Source of the DNA: AP-15 sp963762575
GTDB taxonomy: Bacteria > Pseudomonadota > Alphaproteobacteria > ATCC43930 > CGMCC-115725
Length of the DNA: 64,000 bases
Reading direction: 5' to 3'
Assembly (NCBI GenBank): GCA_963762575.1
Contig: CAVXLL010000022.1
Coordinates: 47,039 to 111,038 of the forward strand
In this document: one piece after another, positions 17,081 through 27,917 of the stretch
Numbering within the stretch: position 1 is the first letter of the stretch
How the letters are laid out: each line of letters starts with the position of its first letter
Position numbers and translations under genes: made by a program
The notes under the pieces: model-generated
Databases searched by the model: none
Seen by the model: only the letters and a program-made list of their open reading frames with translations
What the model was told of the DNA's origin: nothing

Positions 17081-18195
17081 TCAGCCGACCGCAGCGCGAA
17101 AGATGCGCACATAATTGCCGCCGGCAATCTTTCCGGCTTCCTCGGGCGTGAACCCGCCGCGCAGCATCGCCGTGACGAGGTGCACCCACTGGGTGTAGTC
17201 GGGCACACTTCCCGGCGTGACATGCTGGTCGGTGCCGATGCTGACGTGATCGACGCCGACTATCTCGGCCATCTCCTTCAGACCGTCGACGTATTTGTCG
17301 AGGCTCGGGAAGAAATGCCAGATCCCAATTGAGCCGCCGGTCTCGGCGATTGCACGCGCATGGTCGGGGCTAATCTGCCTGCCGCTCAACGGGGTTGGGC
17401 CCATCGCCTGTGATCCGGAGAGAGCGGTGTGCGAGAGCAGCAAGGGTTTCGTAGCGATTGTAACCGCCTGCTTCACCATGTCCTCGGTTGCATGCGCTAC
17501 GTCACAGACGAAACCGAGCCGGTGACAGGCGCGGATCACCTCAGCGCCAAACGAGGTGAGCCCCTCATGAATAATGGCCCGGTCTGGAAATCGCCAATCT
17601 CGTTAGGCGTGTAGTGCACGAGCTGTAGGTGCCTGATGCCGCGTTGGTGCGCTTCTTCGAGCCGTTCGAGCTTTGTCTCAAGAAAGTCGAGTCCTTCCAC
17701 GTCGGCGATGATCGCGGGCTGTCCCGCTTTACCGGCAGCTTCGAGATTGGCCGCGGAAAGAGCGCGGCGCAGACCGTGGTGGGCGACCATCTCATCCATC
17801 CAAGCGAGGCGCTCAAGATGGTGCTTATAGAGCTGGCCCGGCTCGGGGGTGCGTACCGCACCCAGAACACCTTCGGTATTTCTGCCGAGCACCGGGTAGT
17901 CGGGCACATCGGCCAGGCATGCGACCGCAAGCGACCCCGTCCGCATGGCGGTCGCGAGGTCATCGTTCGGAGGCGCCTTCGTGATCCCGGTCATACCGCC
18001 ATGCGTATGGACGTCGACGGAGATGGAATTCCGCAGGACATCGAGCGCGGCAGAGGCGCTCTCGGCCGTCTGGGCAGCGGCGGTCGAACCACGCGGTCCA
18101 ACAGCGCCGGCGAGCATCGCGCCGACCGAACTCAGCGGCATGCTCCCGATCCAGGTTCGCGGCGTGTGGGTATAGCCGTGACCGCAGCAATCCAT
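17081..18195 (-). pseudogene. Membrane dipeptidase (peptidase M19) with one frameshift
   Basis: Two overlapping frames together form an M19 renal-dipeptidase-like zinc enzyme. The N-terminal part has DVHTHGGM (metal site), IIADVEGLDFLE (bridging glutamate) and HLQLVHYTPNEIGDFQTG. The C-terminal part has RACHRLGFVCDVAHA, LLLSHTALSG and VSIGTDQH. The shift lies at about 17565-17570, where IHEGLTSFGAEVI is read only in the second frame. The start at 18195 has a GGGAGG ribosome-binding site, and the first 45 residues look like an export signal followed by a spacer. The gene follows two CoA-transferase genes and is probably in their operon. If the shift is a sequence error the enzyme is complete. 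Confidence 0.8.
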
Positions 18196-18260
18196 CTCGT
18201 CCTCCCGAGAATATGCCGGCGCTAATGTCGAGATCCGGAGTGTCTTACTCAGACGGGGGC

Positions 18261-19522
18261 CTAGATCACCCGATTTTCTGCCAGAACCGAAAGTTCCGCG
18301 CGAGACAAACCCAATTCGTCGCAGAAAATTTCCGCATTGTGCTCGCCGATCAGCGGCGCGCGTCGGGAGATCCGCCAAGGAGAGCCATTATAGATCGCCG
18401 CCTCGCCCGGGTAGATGAAGCTGCGGCCGAGCTCGGGGTGCTCCACCTTTTTCCAGAAGCCGCGGTCATGCAGATGCGGGTCGTCAAGCAGCGCCTCCGG
18501 AGCGCGCACCGCCCCCCAGGTAAAGCCGCGTTCCTGGGCAGCGTGGTAGACCTCCTCTGCTGGCAGGCTGGCAATGAAGCCGGCGACGAGATCATCGATG
18601 ATATGAGATGTGTTTGCGGCAATGACCGCCGGGTCCTGGTATTTGGGATCCCTGAGATCGCCGGCCATGCCGTTGGTGTCCAGCAGGTCTGCCAACTCGC
18701 CGATGTATTTGGGGGTAAGCCGACCCGCCACCAGAGCGCAGACATATGCCCCGTCCTTGGCGCGGAACTGGGTACGGGGCGTCGGACGGGCGGCATGATG
18801 GCGACCCGTCTGGCGCCGCAGCACCTCTCCCCGGTAGACATAGTTGGCGATCGCCGCTTCGGTAGTTAGCGCACAAGCCTCGTGGATCGACGCGTCGATA
18901 TACTGGCCTTGCCCCGCGAGCGTTCGGTATACCAGCGCGGCCAGGATGGCTATGTAAGCGAAATGACATCCCATGTGCCAGGCATTGCCGCCACCGGGAG
19001 CGATCGGCGGCGCATTCGGCACGTCTGCCTCGTCGTACCCCGATGAGGCCATCTCGCCACCCGCCGCCATGTGGAGCAGATCGCTGGACAGGTAATCCCG
19101 CCACGGACCGGTCTGGCCGAACGGCGTCAGCGCACACATGATCAGCCCGGAGTTTTGTTTGCGGAGAGACTCGTAATCAAGTCCTAGGGACGCCAGGAAG
19201 CCCGGCCGCAAGGTTTCCAGAATGACGTCCGAAGCCGCCGCCAGTCGCCCGAAAAGCTGGCGGCCGTCGGAAGTTTCCAGATTGAGTGTGATGCCGCGCT
19301 TGGACGTATTGTAGTACCAGAAAGACAGACTGCGCTCCGGGTGGGGGATGTCGTCGAGAAATGGCCCAACGCGGCGGTTGCGCTCGCCACCGGGCGGTTC
19401 GATTTTGACCACATCGGCACCGAGATCGCCGAGAAGCTTGCCGCAGAATTGGCCAGTTTCATCCGCGAGCTCGAGGATTCTAGGCCTGCCAGAGGGCCGG
19501 GTAGAGGTTGGGCGCCGCTCAC
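18261..19522 (-). pseudogene. CaiB/BaiF CoA-transferase, frameshifted near the start
   Basis: The bulk of the frame matches type III CoA-transferases: ELADETGQFCGKLLGDLGAD, then VKIEPPGG, FWYYNTSKRGITLNLE, QGQYIDASIHEA. The beginning MSGAQPLPGPLAGL is found in another frame, starting at a GTG at 19522 that overlaps the stop of the upstream CoA-transferase (GTGA). One base appears to be missing at about 19483 (between GGCCT and AGAATCCTCG). Corrected length would be about 420 residues. Two such genes in tandem recall the heteromeric BbsE/BbsF enzyme. The open frame without correction starts in unrelated sequence, so the given gene may be non-functional or the base may be a sequence error. Confidence 0.82.
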
Positions 19523-20844
19523 TGGAGCATCTCCTCCATATACGGAAAGCGTGCCCGTTTTGCTGGCCAGAACGTGCCGTCGGCAAACCCTGCACGGAGC
19601 TCTTCGTGGCTATAGCCCAATAAGCCTTCGACAATCTGCCGAGTGTGTTGCCCGATTAAGGGGCTCGGCAGGTGATTCGACGCGGGGGTTTCCGAAAATT
19701 TGAACGGGGCATTTTGCACTTTGTGCAGTCCGAGCGCTGGATGCTCCATTGCCAGATACATCTCCCGGTGCCGCAATTGCGGGTCATGCTCTACCCGGTC
19801 TTCTGCGCTTTGTACGGGAAGGGCGCGAACACCGGCGGCTTGGCAGCGCTCCGTCACCTCGTATTTCCCCAAGTCCATGCTCCACGCTTCGATCTTGTCG
19901 TCCAATTCCTCCTGGTGCTGCAGCCGTCCAGCGACAGTGGCAAATTTCGGCGAGGTGGCCCACGGCGGAGCGCCCATCACCTGCACCAGACGCTGCCATT
20001 CCTCGTCGGAGTGGCAGACGATCGCACACCAGTCGTTATATTCGCCAGGATGAGTGCGATAAGCATTGTGAGGCGCAACGGTTGGCCCGCGGTAGTTATT
20101 GACCAGAGGCGTACCGGGCCAGTGCGCACGATTGCCCGGAGGATAGCCGGCCCGGCGCGAACCGCGACCGTTCACCGTGAAGTCGAGAAGCGCGGGGCCG
20201 TTGAGGGGAACGCTCGCCACCATCTGGGACAGGTCTATGTGCTGGCCCTTGCCGGTCATGTTACGATGGTAGAGCCCGGTGAGCGCACACATTGCCCCGT
20301 ACACGCCGCCGGTATCGTCCATGTAGGACCAGCCCCAGCCAGCCGGCGGCTTGTCGGGCAAACCGGAGAGATAGGTCAGACCGGATGCTGCCTGCGCAAC
20401 GGGACCGAATGAGGTATAGTGATGCTTCCGGCCGGTATGGCCGTAGCCTGACATCGACACATAGACGATATCCGGTTTGATTTTGCGCAGCTCCTGATAG
20501 CCGAGGCCCCACTTCTGCAGCACCCGGGAGCTGAAATTCTCGATCACGACATCGGAGATGGCGATCAGCCGGTTCACGACCTGCAGGCCCTTTGCGGTCC
20601 GTACGTTCAGAGTAAGGCTCTTCTTATTGACGTTCGTATCATTGAAGTTCCCCGAGGTGTTCAGATTGACCTCGAGGTTCTGCGGCGTTGTGGTGCTCGG
20701 TAGCCTACCGCGCTCATTCTCCGGCCACTCGATTTTGATGATCTCGGCGCCAAAAGCCCCGAGCCAGCGCGTAGCCCATGGCCCGGCACGTACCCAGCTG
20801 AAGTCCACAACTCGGATGTTTTTAAGGGCTCGGGGACGAGACAT
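19519..20844 (-). CDS. CaiB/BaiF-family CoA-transferase, first of a tandem pair
   Basis: This 441-residue type III CoA-transferase begins MSRPRALKNIRVVDFSWVRA and carries the family blocks GAFGAEIIKIEWP, NVNKKSLTLNVRT, MTGKGQHIDLSQ and DPQLRHREMYLAMEHP. The ATG at 20844 fits the family start; an in-frame codon 17 residues earlier is less likely. It overlaps the following CoA-transferase gene by four bases. The long loop with NLNTSGNFNDTN resembles the BbsF/BbsE-like branch, whose members act as heteromers on aromatic or alkyl succinates; that assignment is an inference from the tandem arrangement. Confidence 0.88.
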   Translation of the reverse strand: MSRPRALKNIRVVDFSWVRAGPWATRWLGAFGAEIIKIEWPENERGRLPSTTTPQNLEVNLNTSGNFNDTNVNKKSLTLNVRTAKGLQVVNRLIAISDVVIENFSSRVLQKWGLGYQELRKIKPDIVYVSMSGYGHTGRKHHYTSFGPVAQAASGLTYLSGLPDKPPAGWGWSYMDDTGGVYGAMCALTGLYHRNMTGKGQHIDLSQMVASVPLNGPALLDFTVNGRGSRRAGYPPGNRAHWPGTPLVNNYRGPTVAPHNAYRTHPGEYNDWCAIVCHSDEEWQRLVQVMGAPPWATSPKFATVAGRLQHQEELDDKIEAWSMDLGKYEVTERCQAAGVRALPVQSAEDRVEHDPQLRHREMYLAMEHPALGLHKVQNAPFKFSETPASNHLPSPLIGQHTRQIVEGLLGYSHEELRAGFADGTFWPAKRARFPYMEEMLQ

Positions 20845-21697
20845 GACGTCGTTCTCCTGCTGAGGCCAGGTCCAGAAAGTCAAACCGCCTCGCACAGCCT
20901 AATGCGCATGCGGCTTTACCGCCGTCGACAACACCGCTTCGGGTTTGTCTGCCCTTAGGGATGCCTAAAGCGACCTTCGTTGCGCGGGTATCGTGCATAG
21001 GAGGGAGATACCCGAAGATACCCAACCGCCGATGGCGTATTTTTTTGAATCAGCCGCGCGACTTTATTGGTGCGGGCTCGGCCTCTTTCGGTCTTTCGGG
21101 GACATGCGGCATCGTGAGCCCACCGCCATACGGTAGCTGGGCAAGGCGGGCTGCAGGCTCTGACGCTTGAAACCTCAATTGTGAAGCGGAGTGCCCCTTG
21201 CGCCATCTCTTTTGGAACGAGAGGGTACGCAAGCGTCTCGGCGACATCGGGCGGCAGCTGGACCAGTAAGCCAAAACGATCGTTGTGACCCGAAGCTTGC
21301 CCCTCGCGACACTTCGGCGAATGGCCGAAATGGGTCGTAGAGCCGACCTTCGCCGAAGCCCTGGTGAACGGAGAGGTAGCGCCGTTTGCGGCCATTCGCC
21401 GGATACGTCGATAGGGGCTCGGTCGGCCTAAGCCTACTACCGCCGGCCGCGGGCCCAGGATCAGCTACGTGTCACAACGTCTTTTTGCGTATGTGCGCCT
21501 CGAGGCTCGGGCGAACTCAACGTCGACCGCCACGCTGATCCCGCCCTACCCCGTCGACAACCGGGCCGGCAATCTGCGCAATGATCAGGGTGGCCGGTTC
21601 GAGAGGGATGCAATGTTCGAGGTTGATACGGTTCACTGGCATTGCCCATCTCTTAGCCGGGTTCAGCCCTTTTTGGGCTGCCCCGGAATCACGGAAG
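20845..21697. other. Long intergenic region, no gene seen
   Basis: Between the start of the CoA-transferase and the 3' end of the molybdenum hydroxylase, both transcribed from the minus strand, I find no frame with convincing protein character. The promoter of the CoA-transferase pair should lie in the right-to-left sense near 20850-20950. Short poly-T (about 21030-21036) is present but without a clear stem. Confidence 0.45.
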
Positions 21698-23987
21698 TTA
21701 AGTTCCTCCGCCATGTACGCTCAGCGCCCGCCACACGCGCTCGGGGGTGGCGGGCATGTCGATATTGGCGCCGGCATCGGCGACCGCATTCATCACCGCG
21801 GCGAGGGAGGCCGTCGTGCCAGCCTCGCCGACGCCCTTGACGCCGAGCGGGTTGGTCGTGCAGAGCACCGGGTGCAGCAGGCTGACGATATCGGGCAGAT
21901 CGTCGGCGCGCGGCCATCGTGTAGTCCATGAACGAGCCGGCGATGAGCTGACCGCTCGCATCGTCGTAATGACCCCATTCCAGCAGCGCCTGGCCGACGC
22001 CTTGCGCGACCCCGCCCTGCACTTGCCCCTCGACCAACACCGGCTGCAACACCCGGCCGCAATCATCGACACAGGTATAGGCGGCAAGCGTCGTGCGCCC
22101 GGTGGCGGGGTCGATCTCGACCTCGGCGACGTGGACGCCATTTGGGAAGGACGGCGCGGCGTCAAACGAGCTTTTCGCATCGAGGCTGTCGCCGAGCTGC
22201 TTGGCGCGGTCCGCCAGCTCGAAGAGCGCGATGTTGCGGTCGGTACCGGTGATCTCGAAAACCCCGCCGCGATATTGGATGTCCGCTTCCGCGGCTTCGA
22301 GGACATGCGCAGCGAGACGCTTCCCTTTTTCGATGACCGCGTCGAGCGCCCCGGCAACCGCGCCGCCGACCGACATCGTCGAGCGCGAGGCGACCGCAGC
22401 GGCACTCGGCACCTCGTCGTCGCTGTCGCCGTGCGCGACCTCAATGATCTCGGCCGGGATGCCGAGGTAGTCGGCCACAAGGCGGCGATAGACCGTGCGG
22501 TGCCCCTGCCCGCTCGCCTGCACGCCGATCGCCAGCAGAAGCTTGCTGGACCCGGGAAAGGAGATGCCAGCGCCCTCGCCCGGCTGGCCCCCGGCGATCT
22601 CGAGGAAGCACGAGACGCCGAGGCCGCGCCGTTTGCCCGCCGCTTGCGACGTCGCCCGGCGCGCCGCGAAACCCGCAACATCGGCGCTGGCGAGCGCCTC
22701 GTCGAACACGGCCGCGAAATCGCCACTGTCATAAGTGGTTCCGACTGCAGTCTTGTAGGGCATGCGCGCGGGTGCGATGAGGTTGCGGCGGCGGATCTCG
22801 ATGCGATCGATGCCGGTAATACGCGCCGCCTCCTCGACCAGCCGCTCAAGGCAGTAATTCGCCTCAGGGCGCCCCGCGCCGCGGTAGGGCCCGGTCGGCA
22901 CCGTGTTGGTGAAAAGGCATCTGATGCGCAGACCCACCGCCGGGATGTCGTACATGCACGGCAGGCAGCGCGCGAAGTTCACCGTCGCGATAAAAGCGCC
23001 GTGCGAGGTGTGGTAGGCGCCGAGCGCCGCGATACTGTCGATGTCGAGAGCGAGGAACTTGCCGTCGGCGTCCATCGCGAGGCGGCCCTCGATGATGGTG
23101 TCGCGCGCCTGGTTATCGGTGAGGAACCCCTCCTGTCGGGTCGAACGCCAGCGCACTGGGCGGCCCAACATCTTCGCTGCGACCAGCATTGCCGGGTATT
23201 CGGGATAGCCGGAGGTACGCATGCCGAACGCGCCGCCGACGTCGCGCGACACCACGCGCAGCTTGTCGACCGGCACACTCATCGTGCGGGCAACGTCCTG
23301 GCGCATCGCGAAGGCGCTCTGAGATGCAACGTGCAGTACGTAGCGGTCGGTTTCGGGTTCGTAAACGGCGACGCCGGCGCGCGGCTCCATCGGCGCCACG
23401 ACGATGCGCTGATTGACGAGCCGCACACTTGCGATGTGGGCTGCGCCGGCGAAGATGCGGTCGAGCTGGGCGCGGTGCTCGGGTTTGTTGCCATAAGGGT
23501 GCCAGTCGACAGCGATATTGCCCGGCGCCTCGGGCCAAATTTGCGGCGCCTCGAGCGCGGCGGCGCGGGCGACGTCGGTGACGGCTTCGCGCGCGGCGTA
23601 ATCGATGTCTACCAGCTCGGCCGCATCGCGTGCCTCGGCCTCGCTCCCGGCGACGACGAGCGCGACTGGGTCGCCAACATGGCGCACGCAGTCACGGGCG
23701 AGCGAGGGCCGGTGCGGCGACACCATGCCGGCGCTGCCCGGCACCGGGACCGGAACCGACACCGAGCCGATGCCGGTCGCGTCGAGAGCGGCGACGGTCA
23801 GCACCGCGAGTACCCCTGGCGCCGCCTGGGCGGACGCAGTGTCGATGCCGCGAATGTCGGCGAACGCATGCGGTGAGCGCACGAACACGCCCCAGGCCGC
23901 ACCGGCGGTCGCCTCGTCATCCTGAAAATTGCCGGCGCCGGTCAGAAGCCGGTAATCCTCCAGCCGAGGCTCGAACGCTCCGTCCAT
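21698..23987 (-). pseudogene. Xanthine dehydrogenase-family molybdopterin-binding subunit (CoxL-like), frameshifted
   Basis: The protein begins MDGAFEPRLEDYRLLTGAGN and has the large-subunit blocks of molybdenum hydroxylases: RSPHAFADIRGID, VGGAFGMRTSGYPEYP (cofactor binding), PTGPYRGAGRPEAN and ASGQGHRTVYRRLVAD. After SFMDYTM the frame changes; the continuation PRADDLPDIVSLLHP and KGVGEAGTTASLAAV lies in the next frame and ends at 21698. The catalytic glutamate of GVGEAG is in that shifted part. One extra G at about 21918 would explain the shift. The corrected length, about 760 residues, is normal. No FAD-binding or iron-sulfur subunit gene is adjacent, so its electron-transfer partners must be elsewhere. 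A sequence error would restore a complete gene. Confidence 0.85.
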
Positions 23988-24379
23988 TCGATCTTTTGCT
24001 CCATGGCGGCGGTTTCGATCCCCATCGATTACTTCGAGACCGACATTCGCCAGATGCCCACCAGTTTCGAGTAAGAGGTCGCGGTCTTTGAACGCTTCGA
24101 TCAACGGCAAATCGCCGTGCCTGAGACGAAGGTCGGTTCGAAGCCAGCGGTTGACGCCGAGCTGTACCCTGAAATCGACGATATTCAGCCCTAAGCTCAC
24201 GCCAGGTTCGGGGGCATCAAGGGGGCATGAAGACTGAACGGTGGCTGTCGATCAAGTAAAGAGACCTTCACCAAAGCACGCCGCGCCGCATCAGAGATGC
24301 CGTTTCCAGCCGCTGATGACACGCCCTCGTCCCTACGCCGCCGGTAACGACCCCTGGGATTGAACGATCGGACTCCTTG
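23988..24379. other. Intergenic region between two minus-strand genes
   Basis: The molybdenum-hydroxylase frame stays open upstream to about 24200, but that extension (MSLGLNIVDFRV...) has no resemblance to the family N terminus and I treat it as untranslated. No other gene is visible. The region separates the hydroxylase from the upstream alpha/beta hydrolase gene, so it may hold the hydroxylase promoter. Confidence 0.45.
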
Positions 24380-26359
24380 CTATTGCGCGGCGGCGGATTC
24401 CGGCGCAGATGCGAGCAGATCCCAGCGGCGGGCCGACTGCGCGAGAATGCGCTTCGAGTCCTCCGGCAAGAGGTAGCCAGCGTCGATCAGGCACTTCGCC
24501 GCGTGACTTACCTCATCGAGGTAGGCGGCCTTGCCGGGATAGCGTGCCGCGATTGACCGGCGCGGGTCGCCTTTCGCTGCGCGTTGGCTCTCGGTGGCTG
24601 GGAACGGGATCGTTGACCCGATCAGGCTCATCAACCGCTCGGGTGTGCCGATCTGGGGATGGCGCAGGTTCCAGCCGGTATAGGTCGCCAGCGGTACTGC
24701 CACATCGGGCAGCCGAATACCGCTAAGCTCATTGCCGTCCGGATCGACCGACGGGACGAAATGTGGATAAGCCTCGCCTTCCCTTGGCGGCAGCGTTGTG
24801 GCGATCCCGTTCGCTGCCTCCGGGCCGAAATCGAGCCGCGTGACCCGCGGCGGATGCGCTGGAAACCCAACTCCCGGAATCGTGGTGACGACGGCCTTCA
24901 CCGTCTCCGGTGCGACGGCGCTGCCGTCGGCCAGGCGTGGATAGCGGCTCGCAGGCGGCGCCTCGCCTCGGTTAATCCAGCAATCCATCTGCACCAGTAG
25001 AGCGCGCAGCAGCGGGTTGTAATCGACCGAATTCAGTGCCTGCTGGCCACGCTCGCCGTTTTGCGGGTTGGTGTCAGTAAGCGGCAAAGTCCCGGCGGAG
25101 TGCTGCGTCCCGGCGAAGTGGTAGAAGCGCGAGGAAGCAATCGGCTCGATGTCGCGCGTGCCGGTCGCATCCGTGTGGATCAGCGAAGCATCGCCCCGCC
25201 AATATTCGCACGAGGTGTTAGTGAAAAAGATTTTCGGCACCCGATCGCGCACGGCGAGGCGTTGTAGGAGCCCATCGCTCCGACCGCTGACCGGATCGGT
25301 GGCACCCATCTCATTGAATGGGAACGGGTCGCTCGGCAGCGACGCCGACGGCTGCCCGAATCGCATGTTGAAGTCGCCGCCGCGCTTGCCGCCGGCGATG
25401 TGAACCAGCACGCCGTCGAATACCATTCGTTCCGCCTCGTCTTCGTTTAGGCCAAGATAGAGGAACTGGCGCAGAAAACGCCCGCTTTGCGACGCGCCGA
25501 AGGCGTAGGCGTGCTGGATATCGCCGGCGCACGGGTTGTCAGCCCCAGTGCTGTGCCGCAGGAAAGATAGAATATCGCGCGCTGCCAATAGACCCAGGCC
25601 AATTACCGGCGCGCCGGTTGTCGTGTAGATCACTTCATAGATCCTGCCGGGCTCGAAGCCGGTGGTGAGATAAATGTGGTTCGGATCGGGGACGATGCGT
25701 CCCGCCTCCACCCGGGCGAATGACCACCTTTCGCGGGGGATCGTTAGTGGCTGCGCTTCCTCGCCGTCGCGCACCAGCAGCAGAGCATTCGGGTTGTCCA
25801 GATCGTCGCTTGGATAAGGGCGGTGACCGCGGTCGGACAGGAGCTGGACCTGGCTCGGCTTGCTCGGCTGAAAACCGACCATCAGCCGTCCTGAGACCGG
25901 GCGACCATAGATCTGCGCCTCGGGGACCTTGATGCGCATCAGCCCGTCGGCTTCGGGCACGTCGTGCTGCCAGCCGCACCAGACCACGGTATAGCCATGG
26001 CGCATCCGAAAACCATCGCCTGCGTCGGTGGGCCCGGCAGGATTGATCGGACGCGGCACGCCGTTAAATGTCGCCAATGCCAGCCGGTTGCCGCGGTTCG
26101 CTACATCGAACAGCAGGCGGTGGTTGCCGCGCGCGTGGTCGGCCGGCGCAAGGATGCGGACGTCAGCCGTGAAATGCACCAAGCCGTCGCGCCCGCGCTC
26201 GGCCAGATCGATATCGGTGACAGCGCAGTTCAACCGATGCGCCGGGTCAACTGCGAAGTGTGCGGTGCCGTCGAGCTGCTCGTAACACCCGACATGGTCG
26301 AATTTCCGACCCTCGGCAAGCGGCTGGCGGGTCTTGATCTCAAGCCTGACAACAGCCAT
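24380..26359 (-). CDS. Alpha/beta hydrolase domain-containing protein
   Basis: The 659-residue protein is a full-length member of the large alpha/beta-hydrolase-domain family related to the core of the secreted protein at 9462-11273. The nucleophile serine lies in YAFGASQSGRFLRQFLYLG. FFTNTSCEYWRGDASLIH and FYHFAGTQHSAG hold probable acid and histidine parts of the triad. The block LSGIRLPDVAVPLATYTGWN is shared with the other copy. No signal peptide is seen when translation starts at the ATG at 26359, which has a GGAGAGGGG ribosome-binding site; an ATG ten codons earlier lacks one. It is probably cytoplasmic. The substrate is unknown. Confidence 0.85.
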   Translation of the reverse strand: MAVVRLEIKTRQPLAEGRKFDHVGCYEQLDGTAHFAVDPAHRLNCAVTDIDLAERGRDGLVHFTADVRILAPADHARGNHRLLFDVANRGNRLALATFNGVPRPINPAGPTDAGDGFRMRHGYTVVWCGWQHDVPEADGLMRIKVPEAQIYGRPVSGRLMVGFQPSKPSQVQLLSDRGHRPYPSDDLDNPNALLLVRDGEEAQPLTIPRERWSFARVEAGRIVPDPNHIYLTTGFEPGRIYEVIYTTTGAPVIGLGLLAARDILSFLRHSTGADNPCAGDIQHAYAFGASQSGRFLRQFLYLGLNEDEAERMVFDGVLVHIAGGKRGGDFNMRFGQPSASLPSDPFPFNEMGATDPVSGRSDGLLQRLAVRDRVPKIFFTNTSCEYWRGDASLIHTDATGTRDIEPIASSRFYHFAGTQHSAGTLPLTDTNPQNGERGQQALNSVDYNPLLRALLVQMDCWINRGEAPPASRYPRLADGSAVAPETVKAVVTTIPGVGFPAHPPRVTRLDFGPEAANGIATTLPPREGEAYPHFVPSVDPDGNELSGIRLPDVAVPLATYTGWNLRHPQIGTPERLMSLIGSTIPFPATESQRAAKGDPRRSIAARYPGKAAYLDEVSHAAKCLIDAGYLLPEDSKRILAQSARRWDLLASAPESAAAQ

Positions 26360-26389
26360 TCCACCCCTCTCCATCAATGCGCTGGACAT

Positions 26390-26867
26390 CTTATCATGAA
26401 TCCACGGTTCGTGCCCGCCGGTATGGGTGAGCAGAAGGAGGGGCTACAACCTGAGGAGCCCAAGCACGACAAGGCGCGGTCCCTTTTGAGCGCTGCGCTA
26501 AGGACTCGCTTGGCAAAATCTGAAGGACTGAGCGTCGAGCTTGCGGGCAAAGGCAGGAATGGGGCATGAGGACGCGTTCCCGCGCCCAAGGCTGAGCGCT
26601 CGCTGTCGGTTCAGTCTACGAACCTCGCGGGGACTACGGGGCAAAGAGCGAGAGGCGCCGATCGCGGACCCTCGGCCTACCATACTGACGCAGGCAAAGC
26701 GCTGTCTTTCGGCGCGGTGGGGCCAAGCCAACGGCCGACGGGGCGCCTGCCGGGTACGCAAACGCGCGATTACGGTTGCTCAAAACGCTCAAGACAGCAG
26801 TCGTGCCTCGACACCGCTGGCAATCTGTTGAATGTCGATAAGACCGCGTTCGGGGAAGGTTCATTCA
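26390..26867. other. Divergent intergenic region
   Basis: This stretch separates the minus-strand hydrolase from the plus-strand luciferase-like gene and must contain promoters for both. No gene is supported. A GGGGAAGG ribosome-binding site is visible at its right end, before the ATG at 26868. Confidence 0.5.
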
Positions 26868-27917
26868 ATGGAACTAGGTATCTATCACGAGTTTCCGGTG
26901 CTGCCGGGCCACAGCCAGGCCGAATGCTTCGCCGCCGGGTTCGACATCGTCGACGCGAGCGAGGAATACGGCCTCGACGTGATGTGGCTCGCGGAACTGC
27001 ATTTCGACAAACGGCGCGCCCTCGCCGCCAGCCCGCTGGTTCTTGGTACCGCGATCGCAGCCCGCACGGAAAGGATTAGGATCGGGACCAGCGTGCAGGT
27101 GCTTCCGCTGGCCAATCCGCTCCGCATCGCCGAGGAAGCCGCGACGTTGGACCACGTCTCCAAGGGCCGACTGATCTTCGGCGTCGGGCGCAGCGGCGTC
27201 GTGAAGACCTACGAGGCGCTGAACATCGCGTATTCCGAAAGCAAGGACCGCGAGATCGAGTGTCTGGAGATCATCCAACGCGCCTGGCGGGAAGACAATT
27301 TCTCCTTTAAGGGCAAGTTTTACGACATCCAAGACGTGACGGTCGTGCCGCGGCCGGTGCAACAACCGACGCCCGAAATCCGCATCGCGGCGGTCAGCGT
27401 CGAAACATTCCCCGCGGCCGGCAAAGCGGGCCAAGGCCTGTTCCTATCGGTGCGGCACGAAGATGCGCGGATGTTCAAGCAGCACATCGACGTCTACCGC
27501 AAAGCCTGGACCGACGCCGGACATCCCGGGGACGCACCCGTTTATCTCCGTTGCCCCGGTTTCGTCGCCAAAACCGATGCGGCAGCCCAGGAAGCCTACG
27601 GGCCGACGCTGATGCGGCATTTCCAGAACCAAAGCCGCCTGCTCGCCAACTCCTCTCGTCGGCAAAACAGCCCGCCGGACCACCCGCGCTGGAAAACCTC
27701 GCAGCGCCTCACTGAAATCACGCTCGAGGAAACATTGCGCGGTTCGGTGTTCATTGGCTCACCCGATACGGTGGTGGGCAAGTTGAAAGACCTACAACGC
27801 GACATCGGGCTGTCGGGCGTGCAGTTGGAAACCAATTGTGCGGGCCTGGCAGATCACGGGGCGGAACGAGAGGCGATCCGGCTACTGGCGCGGGAGGTCA
27901 AGTCGGCGTTCCGTTGA
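26868..27917 (+). CDS. Luciferase-like flavin-dependent oxidoreductase (LLM class)
   Basis: This 349-residue protein starts MELGIYHEFPVLPGHSQAEC and carries the bacterial-luciferase-like TIM-barrel blocks DVMWLAELHFDKRRALAASP, TERIRIGTSVQVLPLANPLR and HVSKGRLIFGVGRSG. The C-terminal GSPDTVVGKLKDL segment is typical. Members use reduced FMN (or F420 in some groups) to oxygenate or oxidise small organic molecules. The ATG at 26868 is preceded by GGGGAAGG; an in-frame start 12 codons upstream lacks one. It stands alone on the plus strand. It is complete and cytoplasmic. Confidence 0.9.
   Translation: MELGIYHEFPVLPGHSQAECFAAGFDIVDASEEYGLDVMWLAELHFDKRRALAASPLVLGTAIAARTERIRIGTSVQVLPLANPLRIAEEAATLDHVSKGRLIFGVGRSGVVKTYEALNIAYSESKDREIECLEIIQRAWREDNFSFKGKFYDIQDVTVVPRPVQQPTPEIRIAAVSVETFPAAGKAGQGLFLSVRHEDARMFKQHIDVYRKAWTDAGHPGDAPVYLRCPGFVAKTDAAAQEAYGPTLMRHFQNQSRLLANSSRRQNSPPDHPRWKTSQRLTEITLEETLRGSVFIGSPDTVVGKLKDLQRDIGLSGVQLETNCAGLADHGAEREAIRLLAREVKSAFR

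Noticed and set aside
21747..23876. A 709-codon open frame on the plus strand
   Set aside because: It mirrors the CoxL-like gene on the other strand; its translation is rich in Arg, His and Asp with no recognisable motif.
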